Below are positions 1 through 5,516 of a DNA stretch of 5,516 bases, in pieces. The notes under the pieces are model-generated. The model was not told the origin of the DNA. It ran no database searches and worked only from the letters and a program-made list of their open reading frames with translations. Within the stretch, counting starts at the first letter, position 1; each line of letters begins with the position of its first letter. Where the stretch lies: the NCBI GenBank assembly GCA_945292135.1, contig CALYRA010000122.1, forward strand, positions 1-5,516. Reading direction: 5' to 3'. The position numbers and the translations under genes were made by a program. Source of the DNA: an uncultured Dysgonomonas sp. (GTDB lineage: Bacteria; Bacteroidota; Bacteroidia; Bacteroidales; Dysgonomonadaceae).

Positions 1-25
1 GTAGTATGATATAGAAAATAACTCA
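1..25 (-). other. In-frame TGA and continuing DUF2723 reading frame
   Basis: Read on the minus strand, the frame runs ...Ser-Tyr-Asn-Thr, then TGA (23-25), then codons for Val-Ile-Phe-Tyr-Ile-Ile-Leu up to the window edge. The hydrophobic continuation suits the next membrane segment expected in DUF2723 proteins, where Asn-Thr-Gly before a hydrophobic run is typical from memory of the family. One base change (GGA to TGA) would explain the stop without any shift of frame. Everything upstream of base 1 is unseen. Confidence 0.6.
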
Positions 26-811
26 GGTATTATATGAGAATCCAAAACTATTAACGAACAACAATTCGAACCATCCGCCTACTTTAGTAACTCCCGGTAT
101 AATGCCGTACATCAATACGACGATCAGCATAAACGAAACGATCAAAGCAATCAATGTTCCTTTGACATTTGGTTCTTTCGCTTTCTTAAAATAATATACT
201 AAGCCAATTGCTGGGATACAGAGCAAGTTCAACAAGTGAACTCCGATAGAAAGTCCCATCGCGTAAGCGATAAAAACCAACCACTTGTCCGAACCGGGTT
301 GATTGGCTCTGTTCTCCCATTTTAATATAAGCCAAAATACTAATGCTGTAAACATAGAAGAATATGCATATACTTCACCTTCTACTGCCGAAAACCAGAA
401 TGTATCGGAAAAGGTATATACTAATGCTCCAACCAAACCGCTACCCATTATGGCAATTGTCTGACCAAGCGAAATTTCTTTTGACGTGTCTGTATATATA
501 AGTTTGCGAGCCAAGTGAGTGATAGTCCAAAACAAAAATAATATGGTTGCAGCGCTTAACAAGGCTGACATACTATTCACCATTCGGGCAATTTCCGATG
601 GATCGGATGCAAACAGCGTAAAAAATTTACCGGTTAACATAAAAAATGGAGCGCCCGGAGGGTGTCCAACTTCAAGTTTATATGTAGAAGATATAAATTC
701 TCCACAGTCCCAAAAACTAGCAGTGGGTTCAATAGTCAACAGATAAACAATAGCTGCGATGACGAAACTAAACCATCCACAGATATTATTTACAAGATTG
801 TATTTTTTCAT
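23..811 (-). CDS. DUF2723 family membrane protein (GT-C / GT117-like), N-terminal part closed by an in-frame TGA
   Basis: The 262 residues match the N-terminal region of DUF2723 proteins, which are polytopic inner-membrane proteins related to the protein O-mannosyltransferase TMEM260. The bacterial substrate is not established. Visible hallmarks are a first membrane segment at about 11-27, then the loop motif FWDCGEF (D35 and E38, probable catalytic acids by analogy with GT-C enzymes), GHPPGAP at 49-55, VEGEVYAYSS at 143-152 and GVHLLNLL at 190-197. Hydrophobic segments follow at about 82-100, 120-138, 150-164, 178-205 and 218-240. The start at 809-811 fits the family N-terminus, and a Bacteroidetes promoter lies about 50 bases upstream. 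Bacteroidetes members are, as I recall, around 1000 residues, so this frame ends after roughly a quarter. The TGA at 23-25 sits where the family appears to have glycine, and the frame stays open beyond it. The gene is probably a recent pseudogene or carries a sequencing error. It is transcribed away from the glycan cluster. Confidence 0.85.
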   Translation of the reverse strand: MKKYNLVNNICGWFSFVIAAIVYLLTIEPTASFWDCGEFISSTYKLEVGHPPGAPFFMLTGKFFTLFASDPSEIARMVNSMSALLSAATILFLFWTITHLARKLIYTDTSKEISLGQTIAIMGSGLVGALVYTFSDTFWFSAVEGEVYAYSSMFTALVFWLILKWENRANQPGSDKWLVFIAYAMGLSIGVHLLNLLCIPAIGLVYYFKKAKEPNVKGTLIALIVSFMLIVVLMYGIIPGVTKVGGWFELLFVNSFGFSYNT

Positions 812-866
812 ATTAATTCTTAATGTGTTTATTTCCCAGATATAATTATTTTAACAAGCACAGCTG

Positions 867-899
867 CAAAGATAGTTAAATAGTTGAAACAAAGCCAAA
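867..899 (-). promoter_or_regulatory. Putative Bacteroidetes sigma-ABfr-type promoter for the DUF2723 gene
   Basis: On the minus strand TATCTTTG (complement of 867-874) matches the -7 consensus TAnnTTTG exactly. A TTTG (complement of 896-899) lies 21 bases upstream, within the 19-21 spacing I recall for the -33 element. A second TTTG (complement of 890-893) is at 15 bases, too close to fit. Transcription would start near 860, giving a leader of about 50 bases before the ATG at 811. The assignment rests on consensus match only. Confidence 0.6.
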
Positions 900-967
900 A
901 CAGCTATCGTTTTTATACCAATTTTCAAACTTTTAAGGAATAACATAATTAGATTATACTCAACTTA

Positions 968-998
968 TTTCGCATATCATCCTAATTTATTATTTTTG
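968..998 (+). promoter_or_regulatory. Possible promoter for the glycan cluster
   Basis: TATTTTTG at 991-998 fits the Bacteroidetes -7 consensus TAnnTTTG. The -33 position holds TTTC (968-971), 19 bases upstream, which is one base off TTTG. Transcription would begin near 1004 and give a leader of about 110 bases ahead of the PEtN transferase. The weak -33 element and the AT-rich background make this less sure than the minus-strand promoter. Confidence 0.4.
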
Positions 999-1114
999 CC
1001 AACTGTTAATTAATTACTTTTCATAAATGGCTCCCTGTTTGACTTTCATTTTCTATCCCCCAAAAATATAATCGAAAAACATTTAGCCAAGACAAATTAA
1101 AAAAAATATATTCG

Positions 1115-2728
1115 ATGCAGAGAATAAGTAACATATTGAAAAAAATCGGAAAATTTATTTATACATATAAGTTTTCTTTTGTACTTCTTATCTATCTGTC
1201 TTCGATAACCATTATTCCAAACAATTATTTAAGTAAGCCGTCGATTATCAATGCAGCTTCTTTTTTTCTTTTTATCAATATTATATCTAAAACAAGATAT
1301 CCCTTTATTTTTAGCCTTATTTTGGGAATCTTTCTAAGTTTTGATGCTTATTTCGCCTTTTATTATCATATCAGGGCATCTATTGGAATTATAGCCTCAA
1401 TTTTTGAAACCAATTATGCTGAAGCCGTTAGTATGGCAAAAGATCTTTGGTGTATGGCTTTATTAATTTTCGCCATAACAACAATATTAATATTTATGGC
1501 TCAAAAGGAATGGAAAGAAGTCAAATTCTCTAAAAAATTATCATTTCTCGCTTTATTATTTTATTGGATTATATTCATTCCCGCTACTCTGTATTGGAAA
1601 GGTATTCGTATCCCTGAAAAGGATGAAGAGTCTTCGACTCCTTTTACATATATTGTTTTTGGCAATTTATCTGAACACTTCCCATTGATATATGGTGATA
1701 TTTCGGCGTTATTTACTTATAAAAGTGAGTTGGCGAAGCTCAAGGAATATCAACATACAATGAGAGTTATTCGAAAGGATATAATTTTGACTGATACTAT
1801 AAATACTCCTGAAAAGATTTTCCTTGTAATTGGCGAAAGTTCAATGAGAGAACATTATTCACTTTATGGTTATGCGTTAAAGACTACTCCCTTTTTAGAT
1901 AGTTTGTCGGCGGAAGACAATTCGCCATTACGTCATTATGAAGGATTAGCTGCCGCTCCTATTACGCGCGATGCCCTGCGTTTAATGTTGACATTCGCCA
2001 CCGTTGATAATTTTGAACCATTTTACAAAGAAAAAAACATCATAGATTTAGCGAATCAAAACGGTTATGAAACTATATGGATATCGAATCACGATTTGGT
2101 AGGATTGTATGATAGTTATATCGGATTTATTTCAAGTAATGCTCAGCGTTTTTTTTATGAAAAAACTGTTGAAAGAAAAGACATGAATCTCATTCCGGCT
2201 TTAGAAAAATTTTATGTAAAGGGTAAAAAACAATTTTTCGTTATACATCTGATTGGTAGCCACATGCAATATCGTGATCATTATGACAATATAGATAAAT
2301 TGGCTATACCGGATAACAATACCAATACCCTTGACTATGATCGTTCTATTCATCATACTGATAGGACGCTCAAAGAAATTACAAATATCGCATTTCGAGA
2401 TTCATCTTCGATAGTATATTACATATCCGACCATGGCGAAATTATTAATACCGGTCATGGATATGTGAGCCAAGGCGTAAAGCAATTTCATATACCTTTG
2501 ATTACGATAAACAACAGCCATGTTCCAATTGATTCAATAGTCAATAAATATATTGACCCATCTAATAAACTTATCGGAGAAACAAGTACTGTATATATTT
2601 TATCTGAAATCTTAGGCTATTCGATTCCTCAAAAAGATGTCGAGGAAGTTGTAAAAAGCGGTCGATATGTATTTCATGCAGACGAAAAAGTCTATCTTTA
2701 TGAAGATCTCAAAATGAGAAATCCATAA
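1115..2728 (+). CDS. Phosphoethanolamine transferase (CptA/EptC-like, sulfatase fold)
   Basis: This 537-residue protein belongs to the inner-membrane enzymes that move phosphoethanolamine from phosphatidylethanolamine to lipid A or surface glycan in the periplasm. The N-terminus has about five membrane segments (around 19-36, 46-58, 63-84, 112-130, 141-160), then a linker and a periplasmic alkaline-phosphatase/sulfatase-type domain from about 233. Family motifs seen are FLVIGESSMREHYSLYGY (236-253), with metal-ligand E241 and the nucleophile position at S242; HLIGSHMQYRDHY (378-390); YDRSIHHTD (408-416); SDHGE (438-442), with metal ligands D439 and H440; GHGY (447-450); and QFHIPLI (457-463). 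The length is near that of EptA (about 550). The nucleophile position is Ser, where EptA and MCR enzymes have Thr. That and the GSHMQYRDHY form look closer to CptA-type members. The start follows an A-rich leader without a Shine-Dalgarno sequence. It is first in the cluster, so its acceptor may be the glycan made by the downstream genes; lipid A is the alternative. Confidence 0.9.
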   Translation: MQRISNILKKIGKFIYTYKFSFVLLIYLSSITIIPNNYLSKPSIINAASFFLFINIISKTRYPFIFSLILGIFLSFDAYFAFYYHIRASIGIIASIFETNYAEAVSMAKDLWCMALLIFAITTILIFMAQKEWKEVKFSKKLSFLALLFYWIIFIPATLYWKGIRIPEKDEESSTPFTYIVFGNLSEHFPLIYGDISALFTYKSELAKLKEYQHTMRVIRKDIILTDTINTPEKIFLVIGESSMREHYSLYGYALKTTPFLDSLSAEDNSPLRHYEGLAAAPITRDALRLMLTFATVDNFEPFYKEKNIIDLANQNGYETIWISNHDLVGLYDSYIGFISSNAQRFFYEKTVERKDMNLIPALEKFYVKGKKQFFVIHLIGSHMQYRDHYDNIDKLAIPDNNTNTLDYDRSIHHTDRTLKEITNIAFRDSSSIVYYISDHGEIINTGHGYVSQGVKQFHIPLITINNSHVPIDSIVNKYIDPSNKLIGETSTVYILSEILGYSIPQKDVEEVVKSGRYVFHADEKVYLYEDLKMRNP

Positions 2729-2734
2729 AATAGC

Positions 2735-2742
2735 TACCTTTG
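2735..2742 (+). promoter_or_regulatory. Putative internal -7 box just before the flippase gene
   Basis: TACCTTTG matches TAnnTTTG exactly and lies in the 22-base gap between the PEtN transferase stop and the flippase ATG, 8 bases before that ATG. Initiation would fall at about 2747-2749, giving a leaderless or nearly leaderless flippase mRNA. No TTTG is found at the -33 distance (the region around 2711-2715 is A-rich), so the promoter would depend on the -7 box. Read-through from the upstream gene remains likely as well. Confidence 0.4.
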
Positions 2743-2750
2743 TAGTCAGA

Positions 2751-4193
2751 ATGGATGATTCATTAAAGAAAAAAACAGGTATAGCACTCTTTTGGAGTTT
2801 TCTCGACAAAGGAGGGCAGCAAGTTATACAGATCCTTATATTATATATAATGGTAAGGCTTGTAAATTCTGACGAGTTTGGAGCTATAGCCATATTATCT
2901 ATCTTTACCGTGATTGCTAATTTGCTACAGGATGCAGGTTTTTCTTCTGCCCTTATTCGCAAAAAAGAAGTCTCTCAATCTGAATATTCGTCAGTATTTT
3001 ATTTTAATATTTCCGCAAGTATTTTCATATATTTCATATTTTTCTTTTGCGCTCCTATTCTGAGCGAAATATATAAAAATGACTCTTTGACCGCCTTATC
3101 CCGATTTATATTTTTGGCATTTGTATTCAACGCTTTCGGCGCCATACAATATGTGCATCTGGTACGAAGTATGGATTTCAAAAAAAATACGATCATCAAT
3201 GTTATTGCAAGCATAATATCGGGCATTGTAGCTATTTCAATGGCGTTGCAAGGCATTGGAGCATGGAGTCTTGCCGTACAAATTGTACTTCAAATGTTTA
3301 TCCGCATCATATTATTATGGTTTGTCATTCGTTGGTTGCCCAGTTTGAAATTTTCAGGTTCGCATCTACGCGCAATGGCTCCATACAGCATAAAACTCAC
3401 GGCTACAGCTATTTTAAATCAGATATGCGATAATATTTATTCAAATATTATAGGAAAATACTCTTTAGGACAAGCCGGATTTTATAGTCAGGGTAAAAAA
3501 TTTAATACAATATCGCAATCTATTATTACGGAAGGTATTAAAAGCGCCGCATTCCCGATGCTGACAAAAGTGAATGACGACAGAGCCAGACAAAAGAGAG
3601 CCTTCCAAAAGGTAGTGAGTATCACGGCTTTTATCAGTTTCCCTGCATCAATGCTACTGATTGTATTATCAGGTACAATTGTTGACATTGTTTTATCTGA
3701 TAAATGGGTTGCTGCCGTACCTTTCTTACAAGTGGTTGCGGTTGGCAGCATATTTTATCCGCTACGTGCACTCATTAGTCCTTTACTGCAAGCTGTTGGG
3801 AAGCCCGGCTTAATATTTAAACTCGATCTTGCCCACAATCTTTTGATTTTATTATCAATACCTTTATCAATTCATTGGGGTATTATGGGATTATTATGGG
3901 GACTGTGCATTGTCAATATCTTATTCTTTACTGTCGAAATGAGCATTGCTTGCAAACAAATAAATTATTCTATGAAAGAAATATTTAAGGATGTCGTACC
4001 TTATCTTCTTGCTGCAATCATATCATTTCTACCTACTTTATTCTTTCAGAATTGGATAAATACTCATTTATATGCTTTATCAGCCATTCAAGTTATTATT
4101 GGAGGAAGTTTGTATTTACTTCTAATAAAGATATCAGGCTCAGTAATCATAAAGGATTTCGTGAGTCTTTTAAAACACTTTCTAAAAAAATAA
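2751..4193 (+). CDS. WzxC-like polysaccharide flippase (MOP superfamily)
   Basis: The 480-residue protein is an integral inner-membrane lipopolysaccharide/capsule biosynthesis protein of the WzxC/TuaB branch of the MOP superfamily. Such proteins flip undecaprenyl-linked glycans from the cytoplasmic to the periplasmic face. It is almost wholly hydrophobic, with roughly 12-14 membrane segments: for example 11-37, 43-62, 84-108, 117-136, 147-165, 168-194, 212-235, 288-310, 325-345, 357-400, 413-432 and 438-458. Sequences typical of the branch are LQDAGFSSALIRKK (59-72), GQAGFYSQGKKF (240-251) with a following SQSII (255-259), and LSDKWVAAVPFLQV (315-328). Length is normal and the frame is intact. 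The ATG at 2751 follows the upstream stop by 22 bases, and the next gene starts 3 bases after its stop. The transported glycan cannot be inferred from the protein; the neighbouring glycosyltransferase and LicD gene make a surface polysaccharide likely. Confidence 0.92.
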   Translation: MDDSLKKKTGIALFWSFLDKGGQQVIQILILYIMVRLVNSDEFGAIAILSIFTVIANLLQDAGFSSALIRKKEVSQSEYSSVFYFNISASIFIYFIFFFCAPILSEIYKNDSLTALSRFIFLAFVFNAFGAIQYVHLVRSMDFKKNTIINVIASIISGIVAISMALQGIGAWSLAVQIVLQMFIRIILLWFVIRWLPSLKFSGSHLRAMAPYSIKLTATAILNQICDNIYSNIIGKYSLGQAGFYSQGKKFNTISQSIITEGIKSAAFPMLTKVNDDRARQKRAFQKVVSITAFISFPASMLLIVLSGTIVDIVLSDKWVAAVPFLQVVAVGSIFYPLRALISPLLQAVGKPGLIFKLDLAHNLLILLSIPLSIHWGIMGLLWGLCIVNILFFTVEMSIACKQINYSMKEIFKDVVPYLLAAIISFLPTLFFQNWINTHLYALSAIQVIIGGSLYLLLIKISGSVIIKDFVSLLKHFLKK

Positions 4194-4196
4194 GTC

Positions 4197-5198
4197 ATGC
4201 CTAAAGTATCTGTTTTGATGCCTGTCTATAATGCCGAGCAATTTTTAGCTGAAGCTATTGATAGCATTATACAACAAAGCTTTCAGGATTGGGAGCTCAT
4301 TATTATTGATGACGGTTCAACAGACAATAGCGCTTTTATTATTAGTCAGTATAAAGACAATCGAATTTACTACCTTAAGAATAAGGAAAATATTGGATTG
4401 ATAAAAAGCCTCAACTTAGGTATTGATCTTTGCGATGGAGAATATATCGCACGAATGGATGCGGATGACATAGCGACGCCAAACAGATTGACGTTGCAAG
4501 CAGCATTTATGGACAAGCATCCCCGCCATATATTGTGTGGCAGCAATGCCCTTGTGATCGATAAAAAAAACGAGATAACAGGGCGAATAAAAAATTTAAC
4601 CCATAATAATTATCTTCAAATCAACCTTCTTTTCTCTGTCCCTTTTATACATCCAAGTATGCTTATAAGGCGTAAAGCGCTTGCCGATGATAAATATAAT
4701 GAAAACTACTTGCATGTAGAAGATTTTGAATTATGGTGCAGACTTTCTCAAAAGGGAGAAATAGCCAATATAAACAGATTTTTACTAAATTATCGATGGC
4801 ACAATACTAACGTTTCCGTTTTAAATTCGGAAATACAAGAGAAACTAAAGGATAAAATTATAACTGAGCAGATACAAAGACTTGGATTAATACCGAATAA
4901 TGAAGAATTAGAATGCCACAAAATAACGTTTAATCTTTACAAGTTTGGAAATAAGCTAAAAATATCTTTTGAAGATATGCGTAAAGTTGATAATTGGTTT
5001 TCGAAGCTCATATCGAAAAACAGAGAACAAAAATTGTTCAAAAATTCTCATTTTATAGCTTACTTGTGGAGCAGATGGTGCGTATTATGTATTTCTCAAA
5101 AAAAATATTTTAAAATGCTAATTCCTTCTTTCGCATCTTTGAATCCTGTTATTCTTTGTAGGCTAATCGGTTTAATCTTCTTCTTAAAACAAAAATAG
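4197..5198 (+). CDS. Family 2 glycosyltransferase (GT-A fold)
   Basis: This 333-residue cytoplasmic enzyme would add one sugar from a nucleotide-sugar donor to a growing lipid-linked glycan. The N-terminal GT2 domain covers about 1-205: the VSVLMPVYNAE start (4-14), the donor-binding DDGSTD (38-43), the metal-binding DADD (88-91, a DxD motif) and the VEDFELWCRL segment (174-183), whose E175-D176 is the usual catalytic base position. YRWHNTNVS (199-207) closes the domain, as is common in this branch. The C-terminal 120 residues are basic and less recognisable, ending in a hydrophobic stretch (about 318-330) that may contact the membrane. Donor and linkage cannot be predicted. The start codon is 3 bases after the flippase stop, without a Shine-Dalgarno sequence, so transcription and probably translation are coupled. 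An A8 run lies in the coding sequence at 4563-4570. Confidence 0.93.
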   Translation: MPKVSVLMPVYNAEQFLAEAIDSIIQQSFQDWELIIIDDGSTDNSAFIISQYKDNRIYYLKNKENIGLIKSLNLGIDLCDGEYIARMDADDIATPNRLTLQAAFMDKHPRHILCGSNALVIDKKNEITGRIKNLTHNNYLQINLLFSVPFIHPSMLIRRKALADDKYNENYLHVEDFELWCRLSQKGEIANINRFLLNYRWHNTNVSVLNSEIQEKLKDKIITEQIQRLGLIPNNEELECHKITFNLYKFGNKLKISFEDMRKVDNWFSKLISKNREQKLFKNSHFIAYLWSRWCVLCISQKKYFKMLIPSFASLNPVILCRLIGLIFFLKQK

Positions 5199-5516
5199 AT
5201 GCAATCGATAAACGAAGATTTAAGAAAAGAGTATAATCCTGAGGGTTCTGAACTGAGGATATTGCAAATGAAAATGTTAGACATACTTATAACTGTGACT
5301 GATATTTGCAAAAAACATAATATTCCATATTGGCTCAGTGGCGGTACTCTTTTGGGAGCAATAAGACATGGAGGATTTATCCCTTGGGATGACGATATTG
5401 ATATTGAACTTTTTCTTTCGGATTATAAGCGTTTATTGAAAATCTTAAAGAAAGAGCTTCCTGATGATTTATATTTGCAAACTCCCAAAGAAAAAGGTTA
5501 TCGCTTATTGTTTTCA
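5199..5516 (+). CDS. LicD family phosphotransferase, 5' part (runs off the window)
   Basis: The frame is open from ATG at 5199 to the window end (106 codons, no stop), so only the N-terminal part is seen; LicD proteins are usually around 270 residues. The family signature is clear: IPYWLSGGTLLGAIRHGG at 42-59, followed by FIPWDDDIDIEL at 60-71. The GG at 48-49 and the acidic cluster D64-D66/D68 form the nucleotidyltransferase-like metal site. LicD proteins attach phosphocholine, or in related members other phospho-groups, to surface glycans such as LPS or teichoic acid. Which group is used here cannot be told, and no choline kinase or cytidylyltransferase gene (licA/licC) is in the window. 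The ATG directly abuts the TAG of the glycosyltransferase gene (TAGATG), with no gap, consistent with translational coupling. The start at 5199 is supported by the usual length of sequence before the signature; Met24 and Met26 are unlikely alternatives. Confidence 0.9.
   Translation, partial: MQSINEDLRKEYNPEGSELRILQMKMLDILITVTDICKKHNIPYWLSGGTLLGAIRHGGFIPWDDDIDIELFLSDYKRLLKILKKELPDDLYLQTPKEKGYRLLFS

Larger units (their letters stand above)
812..1114. other. Divergent intergenic region
   Basis: These 303 bases separate the minus-strand DUF2723 gene from the plus-strand glycan cluster. They are AT-rich and hold two outward-facing putative promoters (867-899 minus, 968-998 plus). I found no open frame with protein-like content, no tRNA, no convincing hairpin or terminator, no riboswitch-like structure and no ops/JUMPstart-type element. 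The leader from about 1004 to 1114 ends in an A8 run (1099-1106) just before the start at 1115. A-rich sequence here is common before Bacteroidetes genes and may serve ribosome loading in place of a Shine-Dalgarno sequence. Confidence 0.7.

Noticed and set aside
23..25. TGA recoded as glycine (genetic code 25) or tryptophan (code 4), or selenocysteine
   Set aside because: The three complete plus-strand genes (1350 codons) encode all their Gly and Trp with standard codons and contain no in-frame TGA. Recoding genomes would use it often. The position fits Gly in the family, not Cys/Sec, and no SECIS-like structure is visible. A nonsense mutation or error is simpler.
519..746. Plus-strand open frame of 75 codons inside the DUF2723 gene
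   Set aside because: It is antisense to strongly family-like coding sequence and has no recognisable motif or promoter, so it is a shadow frame.
1071..1116. ATCGAA / TTCGAT inverted repeat before the PEtN transferase start
   Set aside because: Only six bases match, with about 34 bases between the arms, so it is too weak to call a structure or operator.
2612..3751. Minus-strand open frames at 2612-2962, 2999-3256 and 3488-3751
   Set aside because: They lie opposite the PEtN transferase end and the flippase. Their hydrophobic or basic translations are complements of the membrane-protein codons, and no supporting signals are present.
4563..4570. A8 run in the glycosyltransferase gene and T8 run at 2149-2156 in the PEtN transferase gene as phase-variation tracts
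   Set aside because: Runs of eight are expected by chance in DNA this AT-rich, and both encode ordinary residues (Lys-Lys-Asn and Phe-Phe-Tyr) in intact frames. There is no sign of length variation from one sequence.
5096..5311. Minus-strand open frame of 71 codons across the glycosyltransferase/LicD junction
   Set aside because: Both genes on the plus strand have clear family signatures through this stretch, and the antisense frame has none.

Overview
The window looks like a piece of a Bacteroidota (Bacteroidales-type) chromosome. Three things support this. It carries a DUF2723 membrane protein of the kind abundant in that phylum. Putative promoters match the Bacteroidetes TTTG / TAnnTTTG consensus. 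Starts are preceded by A-rich stretches rather than Shine-Dalgarno sequences. A genus cannot be fixed from the sequence alone.

Layout: on the minus strand at the left is the N-terminal part of a DUF2723 (GT-C fold, TMEM260-like) membrane glycosyltransferase. Its frame is closed at 23-25 by an in-frame TGA, yet the same frame continues to the window edge with family-like sequence. It therefore looks like a nonsense-mutated (or mis-sequenced) gene rather than a naturally short protein. A 303-base divergent intergenic region (812-1114) follows, with a good Bacteroidetes promoter for the minus-strand gene and a weaker one facing right.

From 1115 to the right edge runs a tight same-strand cluster: a CptA/EptC-like phosphoethanolamine (PEtN) transferase (1115-2728), a WzxC-type polysaccharide flippase (2751-4193), a family 2 glycosyltransferase (4197-5198) and the first 106 codons of a LicD-family phosphotransferase (from 5199, running off the window). 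Spacings are 22, 3 and 0 bases, and no terminator-like hairpin was seen in the gaps. The flippase also has a putative promoter of its own whose -10-like box lies only 8 bases before its ATG.

Together the plus-strand genes read as part of a surface-glycan (capsule, O-antigen or similar) locus. The glycosyltransferase would add a sugar to a lipid-linked glycan in the cytoplasm, the LicD protein would add a phospho-substituent (phosphocholine or a related group), the flippase would move the unit across the inner membrane, and the PEtN transferase would decorate glycan or lipid A on the periplasmic side. The combination of two phospho-substituent enzymes with a flippase suggests a zwitterionic or phospho-decorated surface glycan. 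All individual families are known; I see no wholly new system, and the strongest oddity is the interrupted DUF2723 gene.
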